In this document: positions 44,285 to 56,100 of the stretch, piece by piece
Position numbering within the stretch: the first letter of the stretch is position 1
How the letters are laid out: each line of letters begins with the position of its first letter
From: Bursaphelenchus xylophilus
Lineage: Eukaryota > Nematoda > Chromadorea > Rhabditida > Aphelenchoididae
Direction of reading: 5' to 3'
Length of the DNA stretch: 64,000 bases
Assembly (NCBI GenBank): GCA_904066235.2
Contig: CAJFCV020000006.1
Location: 9,052,001-9,116,000, forward strand
Notes under the pieces: generated by a model
The model's input: only the letters and a program-made list of their open reading frames with translations
What the model was told of the DNA's origin: nothing
The model's database searches: none
Position numbers and translations under genes: made by a program

Positions 44285-46984
44285 TCACTCATCAATGCCA
44301 GCATAAGATGTGGAAATACAAACACCCTCATTGCAACGTTGTTGGAATGACGTCACGAAAAGATCGTTGTTCTTGACCTTGAATCGACAGTGTTGGTTTC
44401 CAGATTGGGTGAGGACACAGGTCGAGTAGATGGCAAAGTCAAATGCTGAAAATTGAAAAATATAGTCCATCAAAAAATTATCATCTTATTTTCTTATTTT
44501 TCAACTCTAATTTACAGTTTTTACATCAAAACAAGAGAAAGTTCCAATTTATTATAATTTTTAAAGTCCTGTATCTCGGATGTTTCTGCATAACGCGACC
44601 TAAAAAATTCCAAAGTTCATTAGAGTAACCCAAATTTAATTTTCACCAAATTTCGGCCAAATCCATATATTACACTTGAGGCACCCTTTACTGCAGAGTG
44701 ATTTTTTTTATTACCAAAAATCCCAAAAAAAGTATAAATTCCTTACCTGGAGATGTGTAGAAGAAGAACCCTCCCTTCTGCTTGTGCGCATTGTCCCAAT
44801 CGTACTGGATGGTTCCGATCACTCCCTCATCATAGCCATAATATCCTTTGTATTGGATTTGTCCAGCCTTCTCTTGCAAATAATACCGTACCCAATTGTG
44901 ATGTCCATCAACCGTATTTCCCTTCTTCTCTCCCACGAACACATGTTCGAATCCCGAGCTTCCCAAAGGCGCATGGCATCGGCTGTAGACGCCGAACCAC
45001 AAAGTGAAGAGATTGTCCATGAACTTCTCGTGCTTGGCCGGACTGTAGACTCCCTTTTGTTGGAGATACTCGAGGGCCACCTTGAAGATGGTGTGGTTTG
45101 TCATGGTCTGGAAGAAACGTTGGAGAACAGCCTTCTTTTGGCCTTCGACTGGGACCTCTTCTTTGCAGACAGCCGGCTCAAAGATCTTGTGATTCCAGAC
45201 GTTGAGAAGAGCCTGGTAAACGGGGCGCTCGAAAATGGATTCGTTGACAAAGGTGAAGAGTCTAGAAGGACAAAGAAGGTAATATTTTGGCAGAGAAAGC
45301 CGTTACATGACAACATTCAAATGTCATTAAAGTTTCTTTTGTTTTAATAGACGTTGTTCAGAAAAGTTGAATTTCATGCAATACGACGTATAGGTTTTTG
45401 TCAAATTTTGCGTGAACAATCTATCTAGGCAACAGATCAATGCACGAAAATTTTAAAACGCCCAATCTTAATTCCAATGTATGAAATATAGTACAAGAAC
45501 TGGGTTTCAAATATAAAATGTCTTAGAAAATATTCTTTTTTGCATTTTTTCTCCAAAACCGCTAGTTGAAGAAAAAAACTTCTTGTGATTTCAAAAATAG
45601 TCTTTTGTAAGCCACTTACGGATTCAAATTTCCATGCTTTCCGACCTTCTGTTGCCAGTTCAATTTCACAGCATCCTCCGGAGCTCTGTCCACATCAGCT
45701 TCCCACATTTTGTCCACGAACTTCTGGAACTCCTCATTCCCTGGCTTTGGTTTTCTGGTTGTGGTTTTTCGAATAATCATCTCTCTTTCATCCCGATCTC
45801 CGTCTTTAGGCCTGATTTGAAGCTGTGGAACCCTTCTGGGCTCTGCCATGGTAATTGTGACCAAGTCGCGGACATGTTTGGTAGAGACCCAGACAGCCAC
45901 GGGCTGTCCGTCCAGTTCGAATCCACAGCGTTTGCTTTCCTGTCCGCGTTGGGTTTCCAAAGCGCAAAGGGTGAAAGCGATGAGGTCGAATTCGGGGCTG
46001 GTTCCGTGGAAGAAAGTCCGCTTCACATTGGCCCCATCGGCAGTGCTGAACCAAGCGGCGTAGACTCCGTTCTGAAGAGGTAATTATTAAGAAAATTTAG
46101 CATACGATTTCTATCTAAACCACACATCAATTTCTGAAAGTTTCAGCATACACTTTCTAAGTTTAGTCGAAATTTTGAACAATGTTTGTAAATCAGAGAC
46201 AGTGGTATGTAAATGAGGAAAAATGGTTAGCGAGAATTTGCTTGCCAGACCAATTTTACGAGGGAAATAAGATCTCTACTCTAAACGCTTGAAGGCCAAA
46301 ATGTCAATTTTTGATCTTTTAGTAATTTCAAAAGATTTTTTTAAGTTTCCAAAAAGCCACTGCTATTCACATAGCCTAAATTTTGCCCCCACCTCACCTG
46401 ATCAATGACATTGCTGCTCATTTTCCTCAATTTTCCATTCTTTTGCTCCAAATATACACCATACCAATTCTTGAACGAGTTGGACTCTGAAAGTGTGATT
46501 TTCATAGATAGGCTTACTGTAGAAAAAATATCCTATCTCAAAGAGTCGCAACAAGTCAAACTTACCATTTCTGAAATAGTCATCCCACATCTCCTTGATC
46601 ATTTTTTGAATTTTCCCTGGGGTCAAATTCATCGTTTTCATCAATTCCGATACCATCTTTTCGTAGAGATCAGTGTTTTTCAGGAACTCAAAGTAGCCAT
46701 TGAAGTTTCGGGACTCCTGAAAAAGTCAAATTGAATTTTTAGAAAAAAATATTTTTTAATCTTTTTCAAATTCTCACCAGCAAGTTTTCCAGTGCCACAT
46801 AGCTGCTGGAAGTTGACTCCGGAGGCAATTCCTTTACAATAAAATTTTTATTCGTTCCAACAACCAAAGTTCTCGCTGCATTCTGATCACTTTTGTGGAG
46901 ATCCGTCAGAAACTGATCCCATTTTCCATCTAATCTGGCTGACTCTATACTAGCCGCGAGAAGGACAAACACCAACCATTTCAT
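44285..46984 (-). CDS. Secreted EndoU-type endoribonuclease with two EndoU units
   Basis: Six exons in coding order: 46984-46778, 46716-46566, 46486-46398, 46071-45620, 45261-44747, 44445-44285 (1575 nt, 524 aa). Signal peptide at about 1-16. The C-terminal half is a full XendoU domain with SGFEHVFVGE (His406), DGHHNW (His421) and YKG (Lys438). These are the predicted His-His-Lys centre that cuts RNA after uridines in a metal-dependent way. The N-terminal half looks like a second, shortened EndoU unit: FKNWYGVYLEQKNGK corresponds to HHNWVRYYLQEKAGQ, and TSPEFDLIAFTLCAL to TSPGAFDFAIYSTCVL. It lacks the segment with the first His and has Lys125 where the second His should be, so it is predicted inactive. 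C. elegans has ENDU-1 and ENDU-2; which one this matches is not decided. Confidence 0.9.
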
Positions 46985-49900
46985 AGTCGGCTTTCAAGCT
47001 TGAGGAAATCTGAAGTCATATTACATAAATGAATAAACAAAAAGACTTTGAAAAATGTGAAAAAAACTGGGCAAGAGGAATGCAAGATGACATATTCCAA
47101 ATCATTAAACGGTCTCTTTGAACGCGAGAGTAAGAGAAAATGGACGAAACGGTCATAACGAAGACGGTTTCCACCATATTTGCTTTGTCGGTTGCTCCAA
47201 ACACAACCAAATTTTGTTGTAAACGACAAAAAACTCAAAGTTTTTGTAAACAGGAGGTCTTCAAGTTGCCTCAAAGTCTCTAAATCTAATTCTTCAAGCA
47301 TCTTCCAGGGTACGTTTTAAGCTAAAATACTGAAAAAATTTTTTGAACAGTTTTACAACAAGCTCCTTACTTCCTTCCCTGATTTCCTCAACTACAGAAC
47401 CCCAGAATTATTCCTTATCACAAACCTCAGCAACTCTAGCATTGTTATGAAACCTTTTTATCTATCGTAGAATCAAACAATTTGAACGGTCTCTATCACC
47501 CCAAGTTCAAAATTTTCGTAATGTAAGACTCCAAATTTCCCACCAAGTTGCAAAGTTTTGGCTCTTATAAATAGTTTCGCTATCAATTAATCCAATGGTC
47601 TTAGCATCAGACACTCCCACAATAAAAAGAGATTAAAATTAATTAAAATAAGATAGTCCAGACAATAATTTCGTGACGTCACCAGAAGAATATAAAAAAT
47701 AATTCGGTTTCTGGAGATAAGAAGAGCGGAGAATTTAGATGTGAAGTTCTGAAAGGGCTTTTTATAGTTGTGAAAGGTCAGTCCATGCAGATCAGTTGAC
47801 AAGAAATGACAGGAATCGGTGTTTGGACCTTATCAAAAATTTGGAATCACTGGATTGGACCTTTGAAAATTTGAAGGGTGATAATTGAAAAAACTATATT
47901 CAAAAAATTTTTATAACAATTTGATAGGAAATTCCAGAAACCCCAATTTTTTCAGCAGTCCTACAGTCAAATCCCTGCAAAACTATAATTACAAGGGCCA
48001 TAGAGCCTGGTCACTTTTATCAATTTGAAAAATTATAACACTGAATAACATTTAGAGCTATTTACTATCAAAATCTTTTCTAGATCTGACCAATTTCTAA
48101 CAATACACCCGGAACGTTTTAAAGTAGCATTTATACCTTTGTGAGACGTTCGTAAGAAGGAAAAGATTTCTAGCATGATGAAGTGTGGGATGACTTGCAA
48201 GACTGAATTTAGCAGACTGTTCGTCGAAGATTATTTGTCAGCTTTCTCCGTATTACTGAATCATTCCGACTTGATTCAAACGATGATTTTCATTATCAAA
48301 ACAGCTTTCTTTATCAAATCAATAATGTTCTTCCAACTTGGCAAGAGAATTCATAAAAATATTATAAATCTCAAATCTAAATAACCGTTACAACAAGATC
48401 ACAGAACAAAGCTCTATGAATTACATACAGCACAAACATCAGCTGACCGAAAAAAAAAGATAAAATTAATAGAAAAGAATGAAGATTACGAGGTCTCGCT
48501 GTTCGAACCGTTACTAAAAATTACAATCCGGGGTGATAACGGGTTTCGAAAAGCAATTGAACGTAGACCGCAGTATTGTCAGGAAACTTGTCTGTGACAG
48601 GTCAAGACTGAAATTCAAATGAAAGTTTTGAAAAAGCAAAACAGTTTATAAAAATTTCAAAACATAACCATAGAGAACAAGATTGCATATCTTGATAAAA
48701 CATGGATAAATTCATTTTTAAATTTTTTTGTTATGAGATTTTTCATCATTTTCTCATCAGCATAAATAATAAAATTTACATTTCAAATGTGTATATTTTG
48801 CGGCTCATTAAATAAAAAAACAAAAGAAAAACCTTATTACGACTTTTTTGTTGTAAAATACGTTCTTCGTAATACTGTTTGTTTTAATGTCTAACATCAA
48901 GTTTAAGAAAAAAAAACTTTCTTTCTTTTTTTCCATCAACTGCTACCTTTACTTTCCAGAAATTTAAAAGCGTCATACACTTCAAACCATACTCGAACCG
49001 GATGTTCTTTTAATCTCAAAAGCTGAAAAACGCTGATCAGCAAAGCGGTGCTTATCAGAAGTCTTTATAAAGTCGGACAACCATTTTTTCCTCCTTTTCC
49101 GATTTGTTTCTAAATTTGTCGAGGACAAAAAGAATTAAAAATAATTAATATAGAACAAAAGAATTCAATAAATTCGCAGCAAAAAATTCGCTCAAAAAGA
49201 TAACGTTGCGAAAAAATTGCAAAAATTTTTTGATACAGATAAAATGTGAGGCTATTTTGTAGTTTAATAAAGTAAAATAATTTCAAAATTTAAATAATAT
49301 ATAAACTCCATTACACCAGTAAATACTGTGACTTCAGTGAATGTGCAAATCCTCTTGCCCCACGCGCGCAAAAATCGATGGAATGCACAATAAAAAATAA
49401 TAAAAAAATGATTTGGTTTCTTATTTGGGAGAACGCAAGCGTTGTTTTATGGTGTTTACACAAGAGTGCAATCATCGCGCACAATCATATTGGACATCAA
49501 TTACGCAATTGAGACAATAAAAAAAGGAGTGACCGGTATGGGGTCAGCAGAAGACGAAGAGTACAAAGTGGATTTCAGCGAGAATATAAAGGGATGGCAG
49601 ATCATTTTTGATGTTTTTACGATCAAAAATTTTACTTGTCGAAAAAAATAAGCATCCAGAAAAATCAATTTTTCCGCAATTTTCAAAAATTTCATTTAAA
49701 GAGTCATGCTTGTCCAGACAAAAAAATCAATTTTGGTTTCACAGAGCATCATAAGAATAATCTTTTAGTGTAAAAAGAAGGGCTCTATTATTCTTTCTTT
49801 TGAAAATTGTTCGGAATGAAACAGATATTTTGTCTTATAGCCAGCCAAAAGATTCTTCGCATCAGCTGCGCCCATTTTTTATCCATCAGACGGATGGGTT

Positions 49901-50178
49901 AAAAATCGGTCACATTGGCTAATAAAAAATAAGTGATGAGGTAGAACCGGGAGCATAAAAAGTTTAAAACAAATAGGCCCCAAGGGCAGACGATCGAAAA
50001 AATTTATATTTTAAAGTGAATTTTTTCAGGAATTTTTCTAAATTTCGAATTTCTCCAAGTTTTTCAAAAAAATCAGTAAAAACGAATCCCAAATTTCAAA
50101 AATAATTTTTATTCTGTAACAAATAACAATATCAGTCCTAATTTTCTATGATGCGTTCTAGGTTACCCAAATATAAAT
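46985..50178. other. 3.2 kb intergenic region
   Basis: No supported gene. At 49051-49073 CTTATCAGAAG is followed by TTTATAAAG, a GATA site beside a TATA-like box, but no gene could be tied to it. The open frame at 49442-49651 has an acidic run but no family or splice support. Confidence 0.45.
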
Positions 50179-53100
50179 TTAGTCTTCCTTAAAATTGATC
50201 CTTTCCATCACTTTGGCCTCAGGTCCCATTGGTCGGCCATATAATGTCATAGTCGGTCCTCCACCCAAAATCGCCGTATCTAGACTTCTTTCATGCTCTT
50301 TGATACCCAATCTAAAACATTTATGTTATTTTAGACCACAAATTCGTGTTTTCAAAAATTTTATTTTCAAGAATAACATCAAAATCGCAAAAAATCTCAA
50401 AAATTTTTACCTTTTCAAGCTCTTCTCCGCATAATACGGAACAATTGGTTGGAGGAGTAGATTGCATATCCTGGACGTCTCGTAAATCAAGTAAAGCACC
50501 GTCTGAAGCTCCGGTCCCTTCATTTGCCATGGTTTATGCAGTTGGAAGAAGACATTGGCGTTATTCCCGGCTTCGGAAATGAGCTCAAGACCCTTGTAGA
50601 ACATCATTTTATCATAGCTATCTGATACCCGATCTAAAAATAAAAAACATGTTTTCCGAAATCTCTGGTGACATATTTATTTTTTGACTGTGAGTAAAAA
50701 TCGAAAGCTTTTCGTTGCGCAATAAAACCGAACTCCCAAAGAAATGGGGAAATAATCGAAAGGCGAAAGGACGTGTGGGGGTATAGCTCAGGGGTAGAGC
50801 GCTCGCTTAGCATGCGAGAGGGCTGGGGTTCAATTCCCCATACCTCCAGAAGAACATTTTTCGTTTTTTTACCGTGAAATAAAGTAAAATAAAGTACTCT
50901 ACAAAACGCACAGAAGTTTTACTGTCGCAGTAATTCTTGTTTTTACTTTTTAAGCTGAAAAGGTAAAGAAAAAAGCCGTTTTTCGATGAAATTTCCCCAA
51001 TTTTTACAAAAAAAGCACTTTTCAAGCCTCTACTTTGCTCTATGCCAAGAAAAACACCCATTTTCCTACCTCTAAGTGTCTTCAGTTGCAAGACCATCTT
51101 CTCCCCAGTGGCCCTCAGTTCATGCTCCATGACTTCCACATCAAAACTGGGATACTTTTGCTTTGGATTCATCGAAATTGCAGTGGATCTTTGAAGAAGA
51201 TTGCCCAAATTGTTGACCAAGTCCGCATTCACCGTAGTCACGGCCTTCAACAGCGTGAAGTCTGAAATTTCCCATATGTCATTCTTCTTTACTCATCTGC
51301 CTGGCCTGTTTAATTAGCATAGCACTTGACTTTTTCTGTTTTAGAACGCTCATTCGGAATGAATTTCTGCCCCCCTTGAGTCGTAAGAGAATTCATTTCA
51401 AGGCCAGATTCACTGGGGGGAAACAGATTTTTAGGGCTTTGCATAAAATTTTGCGAAGAGAGAGCCGGTTTCGACCAACAACTTTGGTTATCAGTCAATC
51501 GGAATTCAAATCACTGAATAATTTTTGCACGAGAAACGGACTTTTTGTTTTTTGGAAATATTTTCGAGATTTTTGGGCATTTTCGCAAGTTTTCGGGGTA
51601 AATGTTCGATGAGGCCGAGCCGGGAAAACCGAAAAATTGGGGATGGACCATCGGCATTATTATTACTGTAAGTTTTTTCGAGAATAACTTCAAACTGCAA
51701 AAAATTATTTTCAAATCATTTTTTTAAATAATTTTTAAATATTCAAATTTTTAAAATCTTCAAACGTAATTTGCATTAAAATTAGCCCTTTTCAGATATG
51801 TCTAATCAATCTCTGTATATTCATAGTCCTCCGCTTGTTCCTCGACGCTGTAGATGAATATGGCGAGCCTTTACTACAAGGTAATTTCCCCAATTTTTCT
51901 TAATTTTCATGCTGTCAAGCCCTCAACTAATTTTTGTAAATATTTTTAGGTGACACAAGACGGGATTTGGAGGCATTTCTGGGTGTTTTCGCATTGTCCT
52001 TCTGCTTCGGCTGTTGGTGTTGTTTCTGCTGTGCGGGCAACTGTTTGGAGTGTATAATTTTCTGTTTCAAATCAGAGAATCGACCGACAATGACGCAGTG
52101 GTGGTCGAGAATGATCAGGCATAAGACGGACATCATGGAGAAGACAAAACGTAGAGATATTTTACATTATATGAAAACAAATCCTTCGAAATCCATTATT
52201 TTAAATCAAAAATTTCAGGAAGAAAAGATACGGTAACCAGTGATATTCGAAAGATGAGTAGACGATTGAAAACAGCCTATACTAATGAAAACTTTTGTGA
52301 AAGCGATGCGGAAGCTCAAGTTCAACAGACAGCAGCAGTGGGAGCGAAGAGATCGGTAAGTAAAGCGAATTTTTAAAGGCATGATTTTAGCTTTTATCAG
52401 ACTATTCATTTTTCAAACGGAAAACCATCAATTTTTTGAACTTTTAGACACTAAAAATCCTAACGATTACATCAAGGGAAAAGTTCAAAATCTCGCCAAT
52501 GTCTTGTAAATTCAAATCTCAGTTTTTGTGGAGCTTTTAGCGAGGCACGTTGAGATTACACTATCGAGTACAATATACAGTGGGAGACCTGATCCAGTGG
52601 CAAAAAACGTACCATTTTGCATCCGGGATGTATCAAAAATGTGGCAAAATGCTTCCCTTTCCAAGTTAAAAAAACTCCGATTTCAAAAGCACGGTCACAC
52701 AAAGGTCGCTCTTTGTGTGAGGGAAAGGGCGCGCTCTTCAAAACGAAGCTTTTTCACTTGGAGAGGGAAGCATTTTGCCACATTTTTGATACTTAGCGGA
52801 TGCAAAATCGTACGTCTTTTGCCACAGGATCAGGTCCCTCACTGTAATCAATCCCATTTCCTCATATATCCAAAAATGATTCTGTAGCCCAACAATCACT
52901 CTAGACCACACAAGACTGTCTCCATTTTATTTCAGATACCCCCAACCCGTCCCAAAGTTATCTTCAATGTCGGTCCAACCGAAAGCCGGCCAGAAATGCG
53001 TGCCATCGAATCGGGCCGGCGTTCCAGTCAATGGATGGAGATGAAAAGACCTTCCCTGATCCCTGGTCAAAGCCCGCACACCTCGGTTGGAGTGAAAAAT

Positions 53101-56100
53101 GTGGACTATTACGAGATTCCGGTGTCTTTGGTGACCCCGGAACCAATCGCAATAATCGATCCCAAATTTGTCGACCGACAAACTCAACTGGATCCTCCGG
53201 CGAAAGAAAAAAGTCCACAAAAAATGGTGGTGTTCACCGATCAAGATTATTATGCGGATGCACCGAGTACGAGTACAGACAGTGCACAGAAACAAGGAGG
53301 TACGTCATCAACCTCCGTCTGATGCAAAGTTTTATTTTCCATCTAGGGCATTAGTGTTATCATTTTGAGTGTCAGCATTAGTTTATTTTTTATTTCACAA
53401 CTTTTATATTTTTGTTTTTCGAGGTGGTTGTCGAGATGTGAGGCTCTGATTTTGATGAATCTGGCTCAAGTTTGGACTAGAAAAAGTCTTTGAAAAATTC
53501 CTGTCTAAATTTGTGGCAAGTTTCCTCAAAACTTTCAGACTTTACACCCTCAATATTTCCCTCGAATATCAAACAATTGCTGTATTTTCTTGTGAATAAA
53601 TGTAAATAGTCTGAAAATTATTTACTCCGTTCATTTACACCCACACCGACATCGTGCTTGATCGCTCAGACATAACATTACACCGTTTTTCTTTTCCCTT
53701 TCTTTCTCGGTATTTTTCAACTTTTTCACCGACAACCTTTCTGCTAATTGGGGGTGGACAAAACAGTGTTCCCCCAAACATGTTGCTTGAAAGAATTTGA
53801 AACAGATACAAGACTACAATCGAGTAAACAGGTACAGTATGCCATGAGAAGAAGTCTCTCTAAAAATGTGAATTTTTGAGTGCCTAAGATTACAGCGGAA
53901 GTTCTCAAAGTGTAACGGTCAAATCTTAATATACATAGTCACTTATTATTAAGACACAAGCGAGACTCCTAGCTCGCGCTTTGCAAAGTACGTCAAAAAT
54001 GGACACTGCTTTGCGAGAATGTGAGGGGTTTTTTTAAAGTCTTCCTGTTCCATTTGTTGAACAACGTTGTTACATGCTCATGACTTTCCTCAAAATCTAT
54101 TATCAACCCGTGCAATTCCCTCTCAAAATGAACAACATAACCATGATTCAGCTCTGCTAGTTGCATTTTTCGCCCAACAATATTATTTTTGCTGCAAAAA
54201 TAATCTGTTGTACCTTATAGGTCAATGTTTTTTCAAACAATTTCTGATTTCACGACGTCATTATTCGCTTTTCTCCTCATCCTATTAGGCCATAATCAAC
54301 TGGAAAACACCATAAAACCCATTTACTTTTGTTGAAATCACCCATCCAAATCATGTTGCAAAAATCGTGTAATCAAGCTGGCATTTTCCGCGGGGTTCCA
54401 ACGTCGATTTCCACGCATTTCACGTATTTTCGTCCCATCAGATTGAGCTCTCATGAGCCCGAGCCTTCGCTCACAGCGTTGCTGATGGAGAACGGAACGG
54501 GGAAAGGTTGGGAAGCGGACCGTTCCTATCAGAAACATAAAACGGAACGAACCGATTACTCCCGCACCTCCCGCGGAGGGTGTGAAAATAGAATCTGATG
54601 GACAAAACAGGTCAGTTTGGGAGAAAAACAAACGTGTGACGTGAAGCGCAGCGGCTTGTATGCTGTTCACTTAAAGAAGGAGATACCAGAAAGTTCTAGA
54701 CCAATGGGAAAATCAGAGCAACAGAACCTCAAAACAAAGCTAACAAAAGAAAAGAACACCGAGCAATCGACTAAGATCACAGACCAGAGAAATAACAGCG
54801 CACTTCATGACATTGAGGCTTTTAATGATCACATATCTGTTATCTCTCTGTCATTTCGAGATAGCATACAGTCGTTCCGGAGAGATTAGTCAGTGCAACT
54901 TCTAACAAAACATTGTTGAAGACCTCTGGGATTTATCATTCTCATCTATGTTAAACTTCATCAAAATGAAAGCCGATGCCAAACTCTTAGGGTACCCCGC
55001 AAACCCGCTCTTTCGATTAGTTCCGCAAAAAGTTCAGAGACCGTTACGTCATCTCTAAACTTTACAGTAAAAGCGGAGAACAATCTTAATTTCAACGTGC
55101 AGGGCTTTGAAAAAGGTTCACAAAGACTGGACGAGATCACTGATCCAGCAACAAACTATGGGGTCGACAACAAACTAAACGTTCCACATCCAAAAACCGC
55201 TGCTATTCAAACATGACTGCAAACAAATCAAAAAGTAAAAATTCGATAAATTCCTTGAACTTTGTATTTATTTTTGATAAAGCAGGAGATCGACTAAAAG
55301 TGCAGGGAAGAACTTATTACGAAATGGGTTAATCAAGTGATCAAATTTGGCAAACAATTGGAGTCTACTAAAGATCTCACGTGGCGTGGGATCTTTCCAG
55401 TCGTTTCTTTTTGTAACACAACGAAGTCATACGACAAACTAATACCCTACGTTTAAACCAAAAACCACCCTCAAGACTGATAAAAAACCTCCTGCAAAAG
55501 TCATATCGAATAACGTACTCTAACGTACTATCAAAACTCGAATGTTTGAATAGAGACGGCTCTAGCTGATGTATAAGTTATGAACTTCAGACGAACAAAG
55601 TTAAACTGATAAGGGATACATAAACAGTCATTCTTATGATCTATTTCGTCAATATCTTATCTTTGACACCCACTTCAAATCGATGAAGAGCTTTATGGCT
55701 TTGGAGATAGCAGGTTATAAAGGGCATTTGGTACCTACGTCAAAGTGTTTTTGAATATGTTCAATTAAGTTTTGGGTCAAATTTTACGGGTTTGTTATCA
55801 AGTGTGATGCAATGATTGCAGTTCTTGTTTTTCCAGAGGGCAATTGTTCTATATTTGAACTGACTCAGAACTAAATCCCGCTTATTGGCTTATTTTAGGT
55901 CTTGAAGATAACATGAACCTATTCTTCTATTCTTTTTAGAAACCATGTGACGTGACTTGCTACATCTCCAAGATACTAACACTTTCCCCGTTTTGTATTT
56001 CTTGAGTTTCCCGCACCGTAACAAAACGGTCTTCTGTTTCAGTTCATTTCAAACCCAACAGCCTTTTTATGTCTCTGAGATTTTCTGCTACCAACCGGAG

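Noticed and set aside
49442..49651. 69-codon open frame near a GATA/TATA-like site
   Set aside because: The TATA-like site is about 370 bp away and no exon chain could be built, so not supported as a gene.
54338..54670. 110-codon minus-strand open frame in a GC-richer patch
   Set aside because: No homology or splice context. Overlapping open frames on both strands point to composition only.
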